DNA of 64,000 nt from Epithemia pelagica. Its lineage: Eukaryota; Bacillariophyta; Bacillariophyceae; Surirellales; Surirellaceae. The translations under genes and the position numbers were made by a program. The notes below the pieces were generated by a model that had not been told where the DNA came from, did not search any database, and worked only from the letters and a program-made list of their open reading frames with translations. How positions within the stretch are numbered: the stretch's first letter is position 1; each line of letters opens with the position of its first letter. The DNA lies in assembly GCA_946965045.2 (NCBI GenBank), contig OX337233.1, positions 620,001 to 684,000 on the forward strand, given 5' to 3'. Positions 20,420 to 30,552 of the stretch are shown here, one piece after another.

Positions 20420-21302
20420 GATGTATATAGATAGTATTTGGTTGTTTGATCGATATAAAGAACGATGAGTGGTGGTTTTATGTTCTTTCTAGAGGTCAAA
20501 GCCAACGGCAGCAGCTGAGATCTGATGCAGCACTGTTGGATGTTTGGTGGATGTGGATCATGCTGAGGACAACTCGCTCGTCGAGAGAAGATGATTCAGA
20601 GGGTTTGTTGCGTGGTGATAGTTCGTAGATTTAGAGTGTGTGATGGACGACGTCGCCGTTCTCGCTTGGGGGTTCCGAATTGTAGGCGGTACTCTGGAGA
20701 CTGTGGAGATTCCGTATCGGATGGTCTCTCTGTGTGTATGGCGAGTATGAGTAATGAGTACCATGATGATCTGATGAGGGATCTGAGCAAAAGGATTCCA
20801 TGGAATGCATCGGCGTTTTTGTGAAGAATCTACGTCAAACGGCGCTGAGCTGGTTTGCTCAGCTGGCGCGCTTCCGCGACTCTATTTGGTCGCCTTTTTA
20901 AGCGACTCTATCGTATTGGTCGCGTCTCGTAGATCGTCGCGTATATAGTGCGTGCCACCCGGTGAACGGCGCCCATCCCCGAAACACACACACAATGACA
21001 AACAGAGACAACGGATCGTTGTCCTCTCCTGTCCTCGCTTCTAGATATAGTCGTTGTCCTCTTGTCCCATCCTTCCAGAGTTTGGCTACTTGGTAAGTAA
21101 ATGTCCATGATTGATGGAATAGTGAGTGTGACAAACCACAAAGAATAATCGAGGATCGAGAAGAAAGGTGTGTGTTTGGTTCCAACGGCGGCCGCAACCC
21201 GTAGAACGCATCTGTACTGGACTGTACTTCTTCTTGTTCTTCTTCTCGACGCGGCCCAATCCTCCAAGACGAACCAACAAGAAGAAGAACAAGAGCACCA
21301 CC
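20420..21302. promoter_or_regulatory. Divergent promoter region between transporter and glycosyltransferase-like genes
   Basis: No gene is supported. It separates two divergently transcribed genes and so should hold both promoters. Visible structure: an inverted repeat GCTGAGC/GCTCAGC (20844-20850 and 20857-20863), then a direct repeat of GCGACTCTAT...TTGGTCGC (about 20876-20893 and 20904-20925). A TATATAGATAG stretch lies at about 20423-20433, just upstream of the transporter start. Function is inferred only from position. Confidence 0.4.
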
Positions 21303-23228
21303 ATGAGACGACCAAATACGAGTACCAACCGCCACCAACTGCAGAGTCCATCACACCAGGCCTCGACGACTCCCACTACTTCCATCAGCAGCAGTACCCC
21401 TCATTCTTCTTCTGCTTGTCGAGGAACGGCGTCTCGTCGGTCTCCATTGGTCCTCCTCCAATGCATGGCCGTCGTCCTGCTATTTGGTACCACCCTGTCG
21501 GTCCTCCTCTTGGCCTGGCATGTACCAACGACAACAACAATCACGACAATCCATAAAACTGACAATCCTACTACTACCACAAAACAACCACCACCCTTTT
21601 ACGACAATGGGACCACACGACGAACGTTGACCCACCAACGACTGCCACTAGGACACTCCAACAACCACAACACGACTACGGCGACCACCACCACCACAAG
21701 CACACACCTGCCCATTGTTTTGCCCGTGTGGATGCAAGAGTATATTGCCTGGCATCAAGCCATGCGTCGGCACTTTCCCGGTAAATTATTGTGGGAGCAT
21801 CCCAACGCTCCGCCCTTGTTGATTCGCACCTGTTTGGGCTTGTGTGGCGGCTGGCACGATCGAGTGGGACAATTACCGACCGACTTGTATCTGGCCCATC
21901 AATTGCAACGCGTCTACCTCATTCATTGGCATCGACCCGTACCCCTCGAACACTTTGTGCAACCACCGTCCCCTGCCACCAATCCATGGGCCTTGGATTG
22001 GCGCGTTCCACCCGAGATTCCCGGATATTTTCCCATTCCCCCCAAAGATCGCTTGACGCGCGTCGAATTGCGCGTGGTGCGATCGACCGTGCCCGACTTG
22101 TTTGAGGGATCTCCCTCGGATCATCCCACGGACGAGTTTTGGTACAAGGATGTTCCACAAGCCTTGGAGCGGGCCAAAACTGGCGCCCATGCCCACCATC
22201 ATGTCTTGCGACATCGCGTCTTGGGACATTTGCATCCGCACATTTTGGAGGAATGGTTGCGACAGGAACAACAGAAACGACTCCAAGAGTCGTCGTGGAG
22301 CAATGCCACGTGGCGCGCCATGGTAGCCGACGACTCGTATTGGAAGGTCCATGCCGCACCCTGGTTTGGCAATCTGTTTCATGCCCTCTTTCAACCGTCG
22401 GACGCCGTTCAAGCCGAATTGAATCGGGTCCAACGCGACGAATTGGGCGTATCGTCGTCCACACCCACCATGTCGTCCATGTGGGATGGCGTCCATTGTC
22501 GGGTCCGACATCCCAAGGCCACGGCCACCTTGGTCCAAGGCATTCATCCCAATCATCCCGCCGACAAGTCCGGCTTGCCCTGGAAGGGTCCCACCAAGGA
22601 CTTTGCCATTGCCCTTGCCACTCATGCTCTCAAGTGTGCCGTGTGGTTGCGCGACCAACAACAACCACAATCCCAACCATCCAGACAATCCCAAGAACAA
22701 TCGCTTCGACCCATTTATTTCTTTTCCGATTCCAATGATTTGGTGGCCTATTTTCAAGACTTGCAACAAAAGCACATCCACAACGACAAGAATGGTCGAC
22801 CTGTGCCCGCTGCGGCTACCGCCGCGGAACGAGCGGCCCACGACTTGTTTCAATCCTCGTCATCCACAAGGATTCACCTCTTGATGCGCAACATTTCGCA
22901 GGTGGAAAATGCCCATTTGGATCGTCAAAAGGGACGACCACCGGCGGCCTATTTTGGAACCATTGTCGATTTTTACTTGGCATTGAAAGCGGAATGTGTC
23001 ACGTTTGGCATTGGCTATTATGCCGCCTTTGCCGCCCAAGTGTCGGGCAGCCACTGTACCGTGCAATACCAACGCGACGCCTGGACCAGTCCCGGAATGA
23101 CCCATCAACCACACCAACCACAAACGCCCTTTTGCCCCTTGCCACCGCCACCCTCCTTGGTGGTGGAACTCCCACCCGACGACTCCGAGTCGTCGTCGTT
23201 GCACGAGAAGGAAGAGGAGGAATTCTAA
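21303..23228 (+). CDS. Type II membrane protein, putative fucosyltransferase-like glycosyltransferase
   Basis: A 641-residue protein with a Golgi-type layout. A Ser/Thr-rich cytosolic tail comes first, then one hydrophobic anchor at about residues 48-73 (LVLLQCMAVVLLFG...), a Thr/Asn-rich stem, and a lumenal domain. The domain opens with LIRTCLGLCGGWHDRVGQLPTD and VYLIHWHRPVPLEHFV, and later has IYFFSDSNDLVAYF and DFYLALKAECVTFGIGYYAAFAA. These resemble the acceptor and GDP-sugar regions of O-fucosyltransferase and NodZ-like enzymes, but no single motif is decisive. The start at 21303 (CACCATGAG) is preferred over the in-frame ATG at 21168, which would add 45 residues before the tail. An insertion rich in Gln lies near residues 455-470. 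Confidence 0.55.
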   Translation: MRRPNTSTNRHQLQSPSHQASTTPTTSISSSTPHSSSACRGTASRRSPLVLLQCMAVVLLFGTTLSVLLLAWHVPTTTTITTIHKTDNPTTTTKQPPPFYDNGTTRRTLTHQRLPLGHSNNHNTTTATTTTTSTHLPIVLPVWMQEYIAWHQAMRRHFPGKLLWEHPNAPPLLIRTCLGLCGGWHDRVGQLPTDLYLAHQLQRVYLIHWHRPVPLEHFVQPPSPATNPWALDWRVPPEIPGYFPIPPKDRLTRVELRVVRSTVPDLFEGSPSDHPTDEFWYKDVPQALERAKTGAHAHHHVLRHRVLGHLHPHILEEWLRQEQQKRLQESSWSNATWRAMVADDSYWKVHAAPWFGNLFHALFQPSDAVQAELNRVQRDELGVSSSTPTMSSMWDGVHCRVRHPKATATLVQGIHPNHPADKSGLPWKGPTKDFAIALATHALKCAVWLRDQQQPQSQPSRQSQEQSLRPIYFFSDSNDLVAYFQDLQQKHIHNDKNGRPVPAAATAAERAAHDLFQSSSSTRIHLLMRNISQVENAHLDRQKGRPPAAYFGTIVDFYLALKAECVTFGIGYYAAFAAQVSGSHCTVQYQRDAWTSPGMTHQPHQPQTPFCPLPPPPSLVVELPPDDSESSSLHEKEEEEF

Positions 23229-23717
23229 TCGCTAATGGGTCACCACCAAACTCCCTGGTGGTGATGGTCGTCGTCGTCGTACAGAGGAACCCATTCCAGG
23301 CCGTGCTTCTCTCATTGTGTCATGGGTCACACATCATCTTTGGTAGTGGTACAGCAACACACGCCACCAAGTAGTGGTGGGTAAATGTACTACCTATTCT
23401 ATCGAGACATTCAACCGCACACCATCACTCTGTCCCAAACGCACACACAAGGCTGGGATTGTGCCCAGGGATCGGATGCAGAGCGCTCCTACCGTCTCGC
23501 ATCTTCTATAGCATGGGAACACAGGAACCAAAAAAGGAGCTTGAAAATGTATAAGTTGCTACTATAGTGTATAATAATACGAAACGATCCGAACGCGCGG
23601 ATCCATTCTTGATACTTTTCGTGATAATGCCAGCGAAAGGGAATGAGACAAGAGATTGAACCTCGCCCCAACCCCTCTACGACTGCACTACTAGAAAAGT
23701 CATGCATGTGTCTCTCA
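23229..23717. other. Convergent intergenic region
   Basis: No gene is supported between the converging glycosyltransferase-like and coiled-coil genes. AT-rich stretches near 23555-23585 (TATAGTGTATAATAATACG) may belong to 3' processing signals. Confidence 0.45.
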
Positions 23718-26700
23718 TCATGACACGGGGTCCGATTTTCGTCGTCCAAAAAAGCCACTTCGTCCACTTCGAGGGGACGGTGTGGCAATGGGAACTGGTG
23801 GGGCCGAGGTTGGCATGGGTGGTGGAGGTGGTGGAGGAGGCTCCATGGACGCGGCTCGGGCCTTTTCCAATTTGGCTTCCAAGTTTTGAATTCGTTTGGA
23901 CTGTTCGGCCACCTTGAGTTGCAGAGCCGCAATCTTTTCTTGAGCTGCCGCCAGTTCGTTTTCGGTCGCAATACTGTTGACGCCACCTGGTGTGCTCTTT
24001 TCCAATCGATCCTTCAATTCGGTATTCTCCTCTTGCAGTGTGGAATTCCGCCATTTTAGTTTCTCCATACGATCCTTAATCTCTTGAATCTTGATTTCCA
24101 TGGCCAAATCATGGGCATTTCGGTGTTGATCTTCCGAACTTGTTTGACTTTCCAACGACTCGATTGTTTCTTGGAGCTTTTGGACCTGAGAGGTGTGGGC
24201 AACTTCCTTGTCGTGTAACTCCTGTCTAAGAGTGTTCAATTCTCGTTCTTGTCCAGCCGCTGTTGCCGTCAAGGCGACCAATTCTTGTTGCATATCTTCA
24301 ATCTCCTCTCGTCGTCCAGCCGTCGCATTCACCATGGATCCTTGCAAATGGTCCATTTCGGTACGCATATTTTCAATCAACTGCTGTGATGCTTGTACTG
24401 TATGCTCCAGCTGGAGGATATGGGTATCTCGTTGTTGGATTTCCGACTGTGCGTGTCCCTCCAACTCTTTGATTTGGTTCTCAAGTGTAGTTATTTGAGT
24501 CGATGACTCCTCTTCCACCTTGGCGCCGCCCTCTTTGGCTGCCTGCAATTCCGTTCGAAGCTTATCGACCAAGACATCCTTGTCCAAGGTCAAGAGGGAC
24601 AATTTTCGTTCGTAATTGTCAATAATGGTCCGTTCCGATACTTCTCGGTCTTCATCGGCCTGTTCCAACTTGGCCTTGAATTCTTGAATGATTTCCTCGT
24701 CCTTTCGGAGTTGATCAATCGTCTTTTGAGCTTCGTCCAACTGTTGCGTCAAGTGCTCCACTTCGGCCATGAGTTCTTCCTTTTCTTCTTCAAATCGCGC
24801 ATGCTCGTGCTCTGTTCGTTCCGCGGCCATGCGTTCCAGTTCGCGAATTGTATTCTTGGCCTCGTCCAAGGCTGTCGACTGATTGGCCAAATTCCGTTGC
24901 AACGAGTCAATTTCATCGCGCAGTTCGAGTTCGTCGCCACTCATGGATTTGTTGTCCGCAAGTGCATGCTTCAAATCCTGAATCATACGGTCTCGTTCGA
25001 CAATTTCCATTTGCAAATTCTCCAACCGTTCCTGTTGAAGTTTGACATGTTCTTCTCCTGGTTGTGCCGAGGATGCCGCAACTCCCTCCATGGGCTGTCC
25101 TGGCAATTGGCTCTTGAGGCGATCCAATTCTTGTTGCAACTCTCGAACACGATTGCTGGCATGGTCCGCCACTTCTTGTGCCTTGGCCGTTTCGCGTTGG
25201 GCATGCGTCAATTGATCGGCGGCCATTCCGGCATCGTGTGCGGTTCGTCTCAAAATACGCAGCTCCTTCATTTGTTCCGCATTGGCCTCTCGCAACTCAT
25301 CCAATTCCGCCTCCAAACTGTAGACCCGCTGCATGGCATCCGAGTCTTGTGAACTCGCACTTGGTTGCGAGTGCTGAGCTTCCGAGGATGTTGCCCCTTG
25401 AGATTGTTGTTGTTGTTGTTGAAGCGACTCGGTGAGTTCATGCACTTTGAGTTCCAGTGCCGTCATGGCTTCTTCGGCTTGAATGGCTCGATCCAAAGCA
25501 GATTGTGCGGCCCGACGCTGCGATTCAGCTTCTTGCTCCACATTGCCCAATCGACCTTCCTTTTCGGCCAATTTGCGTTTGAGCTTTTCAATTTCTTCAT
25601 CTTGTTCAATGACTTGTCCGGCAAACATTTCGGTTTCTTGCCGCAATTCTTCCAATTCCATCTCATCGGCCGACTGGGATCGATTAATGGCCGCAGCTGC
25701 CTGTTGTTGCTGTTCCTCGAGTTGTCGTTTCAAATCCGCAATGCATTCTTCTTGCTCGACCGATTGTCGGGCCAGTTTGGCAATGGCATCGTCTCGGTCC
25801 TTGAGTTGTTGCACGGGAACAATGCTACTGTTCCCGCCCATGCTTTGACCACCCACAGTGCTGGCGTCGTCTCCGTCACCACTTGTATTATTCGCGTTGT
25901 TGGCCGATCGGACTTCATTCATGCGTTGCCGCAATCGTCCATTTTCCAATTTGGCATGATGCAATTGTCGTTTCAGTCGAAAGACTTCATTGGACAATCG
26001 CGTTTCCGTTTCCTTGTAGGCATCCAAGGACGATTTGAGTTTGCCCAAATCTTCGCCCTTGGCCAAAATGACATCGACACCTTCTTCCGTCGTCCCATGC
26101 GAGGCCTTGGACAAGCGCGCCTGCAACAAATCCATTTCAATTTGCATGGACGCAATTTGTTGTTCCATGGTCACCGAGGATTTGACCAGGGCCGAAATGG
26201 TTGTGTCACGATCCTGCAACTTTTCCTTGAGTTCATTGGTATCGCGTTCCTTGTCGGCATGAGCCGCCGTACACAATTCCTTGAGTGTGGCTTCCGATTG
26301 GGCCAATTCGGCCACGACAATGCGCAAGGACTCGAGTTCTTCTTGTTGCTTTTCCTGTTCTTCCTTGGATGGCAGGTATTGAGAATCAACGACCGCCAAG
26401 GCATTTTCCTTGTTGGACTTTTCTTCTTCTGGTTGTTGTCGTGATGGTTGAGGGTTGTCAAAGGGTTCTTCTTGATCCATGGACGCTTGCAATTGTTGCT
26501 GTTGTTGTTGCTTTTGCTGTTCCAGTGACACAACTTGTTGTTCGAGGTAGGTGGCTCGATCTTGCCAATCATGAATTTGTTGTTCCAAGGCTTGCTTGTT
26601 TTGTTGCAGCGATTGAATTTGCACTTGACAGTCTTGGACTTCTTGCGCATGATCCAAATCCAAGGAAGCCAATCGTCGATTGGCCTCGGTCCATCGTTGT

Positions 26701-28856
26701 TGGGTATCAACCAAGTCTTGTTCCACGGCAATCAATTGGTCCTGCAATTCGGCCGTTTGGTGTTCCTTTTCCGTCGCCAATTGATCCAATTGCGCTTGCA
26801 AGGTTTCCAATTGAACTTGTTTCGAGGCCAAGAGATCATCGGCGTCTTGGTCTTGGTCATCGCCGGCCAAACCTCGTCTCCGAGTCGCTGGTTGTGCTTG
26901 TGCGGCATGATGCGTTTCGTCCAGTTGTTCCTGCAAGTGTGCCACTTGCTCGGCCAATTCATCGCGTTCTTCCGACACTTGGAGAATGCGGGTTTCCAAT
27001 TCGGCCACAATGGCTTCTTTTTGCGTGAGTTGGGCATTCCACTCGTGTCGTCCTTGCTCCAAGTCCTGTTGCAATTCTTGGACTTCGATCTGCAATTGCT
27101 GAATCTCGTGTTGATGATGATGATGTTGTTGATGCTGTTGTTGTTGTTGCGACAAGGACCCTCGTTTGAGAGTGGGAGGTCCCAATTCATCTTCTTCGTC
27201 TTCGTCTTCGTCATTGTCAGTATCGTTGGCTTGTTCCTTTTCGTGGCTCGCCGCCTTTTCGAGAGCAGCCGCTGCATCGGCTTCGGCTTGCGCCGCTCGT
27301 TCTCGTGCCGCTACGGTTTCGGCGTTTGCTTGCGCCGCGCGTTCTTGTGCCGCTACGGTTTCGGCTTGCGCTTGCTCTGCTCGTTCTTGCGCCACTACGA
27401 CTTGGGTTTGCGCGTGTTGCAATTGCTCTTGCACTTGATTCAATTCCTCTTGGAGTCGTGTCAGTTCTTGTTTATCGGTCTCCTCCTCCTCTTTTTGTTG
27501 TTCTTGCTGTTGTTGCAATTCTTGTTGGACCGTTTGCACTTGACTGCGCAATTGTCGAATTTCATCTTCTTGAGCATCGTTCAAGACGCGCAAATCATCC
27601 GCTTCTTCCTTGTACCACACTTCTTGGGCCGCCGCTTGTCGTTGCACCTCGTGACACTTGGTTTCGGCCGCCGTCAATTCGCGACTGTATTGCAACACCT
27701 TTTGACGCAATTCGGCAATGGTCGCCTCATCCTTGTCGGTACGCTGGCCACGAACGGTTGTCGTGGCCGTCAACGTGTCCCCATTCTCGTCTTGCTGTGA
27801 TTGTGCTTGTTGTTGTTGTTTGGCAACGGTCAACGCTTGTTGCAATTCACTCACTTGAGTTTCCAAGGCGTCCACCTCTTGTTCGTGTTTGGATTGCGAG
27901 TGCAAGGCCTTGGTTTGCAATTCCGCCAAGGCTTGTTCCGTCCGAACCAAGGCTTGTTGCGTATGCTGCAAGACATCCTTGTTGGTGTTGGTAGAAGTGT
28001 TGTTGTTGTGACCATTGGACGGTGGATCCTGTTGCTGTTGCTGACTTGTGGTGGTGCTTTGTTGCAGGCGTTGATTTTCCGCTTGCAAGGCCTGGACTTG
28101 AGCTTGCAATTCGTTGAGTGTCTCCGACGAAGGAGTGCCACTCGTCTCGGTGGGTTGTGAATTGTCCTTGGTATTGTTGTTGCCATTATTGGAGGATGCC
28201 GCCAGCAATTGCGATTTCAAATCGGAAATGGCATGTCGATGAAAGGCCGATTCTTCCTTGAGCCGCGCCATCCAATCGTCTTGTTCGCGGAGTTTTTGGG
28301 CCGCCAATTTGCGCTTGTGTTCCGATTTTTGCAGCTGACGGGACGTTTCCTTGCACGTTTCTTGGTATTGTTGCAACTTGGTTTCAAACTGCCGCGTCGA
28401 TTCGTTCAATTGATTCATAAAGTCGGCTTCCAAGGCCGCCGTCCGGGCCGTTAACCGGGCATTGGATTGCCGCAATTCGCGAATCATTTGCGGGGCCGTT
28501 TTTTGACTCGATCCATGCAAACTCCCATTGTCATTGTGAATGCTGCGATCGACCGAATCTTGGGACGGCAGTCGCAAAATTTCGGGAAATGCATTGTCGT
28601 TGTTGTTGTTGTTGGAGGACGACAAGAAGCTGCCCCGGGCCGGAGAATTAGGTGCCGACGAGGTACTAATGGATCGGGGAATGGGACCACCGCCACCACC
28701 CCCACCGCCACCCGTGCCGCCGCCACCGCCGACACTGGCACTGCTGCTGCCACCACCGCCATGGACCGGTGTACTGGGACGCGGTGCCATGCCGGAAATG
28801 ACATCCAAGGTTCCCTCCAACCAACTGCGCGTCGACGACGACGACGAGGCGGCCAT
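23718..28856 (-). CDS. Very large coiled-coil protein (1712 residues)
   Basis: Intronless gene for a long alpha-helical rod. A short N-terminus with a possible amphipathic helix (TRSWLEGTLDVISGM) is followed by a Gly-rich and Ser-rich linker. Almost continuous heptad coiled coil then runs from about residue 125 to 1660 (Gln, Glu, Leu and Ala rich). It includes a repeated AQERAAQANAETVAA block near residues 500-545. The tail is Pro-rich (eight Pro in a row) and ends in a basic, Ser-rich stretch (SGFFGRRKSDPVS). The architecture fits golgin-, centrosomal- or myosin-tail-like scaffolds. I see no GRIP, myosin motor or other named domain, so no function is assigned. Confidence 0.8.
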   Translation of the reverse strand: MAASSSSSTRSWLEGTLDVISGMAPRPSTPVHGGGGSSSASVGGGGGTGGGGGGGGGPIPRSISTSSAPNSPARGSFLSSSNNNNNDNAFPEILRLPSQDSVDRSIHNDNGSLHGSSQKTAPQMIRELRQSNARLTARTAALEADFMNQLNESTRQFETKLQQYQETCKETSRQLQKSEHKRKLAAQKLREQDDWMARLKEESAFHRHAISDLKSQLLAASSNNGNNNTKDNSQPTETSGTPSSETLNELQAQVQALQAENQRLQQSTTTSQQQQQDPPSNGHNNNTSTNTNKDVLQHTQQALVRTEQALAELQTKALHSQSKHEQEVDALETQVSELQQALTVAKQQQQAQSQQDENGDTLTATTTVRGQRTDKDEATIAELRQKVLQYSRELTAAETKCHEVQRQAAAQEVWYKEEADDLRVLNDAQEDEIRQLRSQVQTVQQELQQQQEQQKEEEETDKQELTRLQEELNQVQEQLQHAQTQVVVAQERAEQAQAETVAAQERAAQANAETVAARERAAQAEADAAAALEKAASHEKEQANDTDNDEDEDEEDELGPPTLKRGSLSQQQQQHQQHHHHQHEIQQLQIEVQELQQDLEQGRHEWNAQLTQKEAIVAELETRILQVSEERDELAEQVAHLQEQLDETHHAAQAQPATRRRGLAGDDQDQDADDLLASKQVQLETLQAQLDQLATEKEHQTAELQDQLIAVEQDLVDTQQRWTEANRRLASLDLDHAQEVQDCQVQIQSLQQNKQALEQQIHDWQDRATYLEQQVVSLEQQKQQQQQQLQASMDQEEPFDNPQPSRQQPEEEKSNKENALAVVDSQYLPSKEEQEKQQEELESLRIVVAELAQSEATLKELCTAAHADKERDTNELKEKLQDRDTTISALVKSSVTMEQQIASMQIEMDLLQARLSKASHGTTEEGVDVILAKGEDLGKLKSSLDAYKETETRLSNEVFRLKRQLHHAKLENGRLRQRMNEVRSANNANNTSGDGDDASTVGGQSMGGNSSIVPVQQLKDRDDAIAKLARQSVEQEECIADLKRQLEEQQQQAAAAINRSQSADEMELEELRQETEMFAGQVIEQDEEIEKLKRKLAEKEGRLGNVEQEAESQRRAAQSALDRAIQAEEAMTALELKVHELTESLQQQQQQSQGATSSEAQHSQPSASSQDSDAMQRVYSLEAELDELREANAEQMKELRILRRTAHDAGMAADQLTHAQRETAKAQEVADHASNRVRELQQELDRLKSQLPGQPMEGVAASSAQPGEEHVKLQQERLENLQMEIVERDRMIQDLKHALADNKSMSGDELELRDEIDSLQRNLANQSTALDEAKNTIRELERMAAERTEHEHARFEEEKEELMAEVEHLTQQLDEAQKTIDQLRKDEEIIQEFKAKLEQADEDREVSERTIIDNYERKLSLLTLDKDVLVDKLRTELQAAKEGGAKVEEESSTQITTLENQIKELEGHAQSEIQQRDTHILQLEHTVQASQQLIENMRTEMDHLQGSMVNATAGRREEIEDMQQELVALTATAAGQERELNTLRQELHDKEVAHTSQVQKLQETIESLESQTSSEDQHRNAHDLAMEIKIQEIKDRMEKLKWRNSTLQEENTELKDRLEKSTPGGVNSIATENELAAAQEKIAALQLKVAEQSKRIQNLEAKLEKARAASMEPPPPPPPPMPTSAPPVPIATPSPRSGRSGFFGRRKSDPVS

Positions 28857-30305
28857 GATTGGACGTTGTGTTTGCTATTGCGTTTGTTGCGTTGTGATCA
28901 ATCAATCCAGGAATCAATGACTCAATCAATCCGAAGTTGTGTGTCCATAGAAATACACACTTGTTGTTGTTGTTGTCGTATCGCAAAAAGAGAAAAGAAA
29001 AGAGAGAGAGCTTTTGAATATAGATCGTTCTCTCCTCCTCCTCTCGTTACTCTAGGTGATTTGCCTGATTGGGGGTCTACTCTAGGACGACTGCCACAAG
29101 AGAAGCACCAGAATGGTCTTGGAATGGTCTTGGTTGGAGATGGAGTGTTGCGGCGGTCGTCTTTTGTTGTGTTGTGGTGGATCGTGTGGGAATGCGAGAG
29201 TCGGATGGCTCTTGGCATGAGTGGCTCGACAAAAATGCCTGGTAGTGTACGTGGAGTCGGCATGTGCTTCCGCATCCATTGTCAAACTCGAGCGCGCTGA
29301 CTGACCTACACCAAGAAACAGAACCTTACTATACTTTCATAGAAGAGATAGGGAGTGGAGATGTTCGGTACACGAACGGCAGGCGCGCAGTGCCTTTTTT
29401 TGGGAGCCGCAGACACACACGACCGATCCCACCGCGATTCTCTAGCTCAAGGAGAGGCTCGTTCGGATCGGATCTCCCATCGGATGCACCACCACACCAA
29501 CGACGACAACAACACACACACACTAGTAGGATGCAGAACAACACCTGCAACATCCAGTCAAGACTCGCCGTCCGGATCCTCGCTTTCTCTCCTGTCTGTG
29601 TACGCATAGAGTAATACTACTCCTATATTATAGTATCACAGGAACCCGAGACACGATCCCAATAAGCGCCAGACGACAAAACCACCAAACACACAACCCA
29701 AAACAGGCAAAAAAACGAGCACCGTCATCCGTGGCAAGATGTGAACCTCTGTTCCCCCAAAGCCATTCGATGTGGGTGAATGGATTCTGCACATGCCAGT
29801 AGTGTGTCGCCAAAACCTTTTTGTGTTCCATGTGGGTGCGTTTTGGGCCGTGGCTGGAGTGTCGGACGTGTGGGCTTCCAATAAATACCATGGCGATATT
29901 ACTATTCGCTCGTGCCAAACTTGGGAGGATCTTGGGATGATCCAAGAGGAGTGACCCAATGAGCAACGATCGAGACGATAACCAATGACGACGACTTGAG
30001 GTGGTGTGTACAGGCGGGAGTCATTTGGACACGACAAAGGCTCTGTCATTGTGCTTGTCTGGCGGCGCGCGCAACGACAAGAGAGCCAACAATGATACAC
30101 TCCATTCTCACACCACCACCACCACAAAAACAGACGACAGTCCGTGGACCTCTTGTTGCCCCAGAAACCATGACAGATGCTTGTGGTGTTTCCAAGCGTA
30201 CGAGAGAGATTCGAGGAGAGAAGCAATCCTGCGTTTGACGATCCAATCTTATATTCTAGGTAGTATAATAGATTCTTCTATTCTAGGTAGTATAATAGAT
30301 ACTAG
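28857..30305. other. Intergenic region between coiled-coil gene and piggyBac element
   Basis: No gene is supported; the open frames here are short, low in complexity and unlike any family I recognise. It contains the 5' flank of the coiled-coil gene with purine-rich runs near 28990-29010. A 27-bp-spaced tandem repeat is noted separately at 30254-30300. Confidence 0.5.
30254..30300. repeat. Short tandem repeat beside the piggyBac element
   Basis: The 20-bp string TTCTAGGTAGTATAATAGAT occurs at 30254-30273 and again at 30281-30300, a spacing of 27 bp, immediately outside the left end of the piggyBac element. The second copy is preceded by TTCTA, and the joined TCTATTCTA string is shared with the transposon terminus TGTCTATTCTACCCCG. 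Confidence 0.85.
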
Positions 30306-30309
30306 CTAG

Positions 30310-30357
30310 TGTCTATTCTACCCCGGTCCTCATATGAGGACAAATCCTCATATGAGG
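30310..30357 (+). repeat. piggyBac left terminal inverted repeat and subterminal palindromes
   Basis: TGTCTATTCTACCCCG (30310-30325) is followed by palindromes TCCTCATATGAGGA at 30327-30340 and a 13-of-14 copy at 30345-30357. These are the likely transposase recognition sites; the right end mirrors the arrangement with different spacing. Confidence 0.88.
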
Positions 30358-30552
30358 CCACTTTTCAACGTAGCATGTCAAATCATTCATGTACTCCTAA
30401 GAGTGGTTTTATTACAGATTCGTAATCTCCATACTTTAAAACATATCTCATAATATTCTCATGCTTTAATAATGATGAGTAGTGAAGATAATGTGTGAAA
30501 AGAAAAGACTACCCGCGTTGTGTGCGCATTAGAAAAAAATTTCCATGTCACA

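Noticed and set aside
20844-20925. tRNA-like D-arm (GCTCAGCTGG) in the divergent promoter
   Set aside because: No T-arm GGTTCGA box or acceptor stem pairing follows, and the GCGACTCTAT repeats explain the structure better.
21168-21302. Upstream start for the glycosyltransferase-like gene
   Set aside because: The 45 added residues precede a good ATG context at 21303 and would add a second, implausible hydrophobic run before the anchor.
24684-28160. Long plus-strand open frames opposite the coiled-coil gene
   Set aside because: They are complements of Gln/Glu/Leu-rich codons of the 1712-residue minus-strand gene and show no independent domain.
29636-30226. 196-codon minus-strand frame
   Set aside because: Trp/Cys-rich, no domain, no paralogue, and composition unlike neighbouring host proteins.
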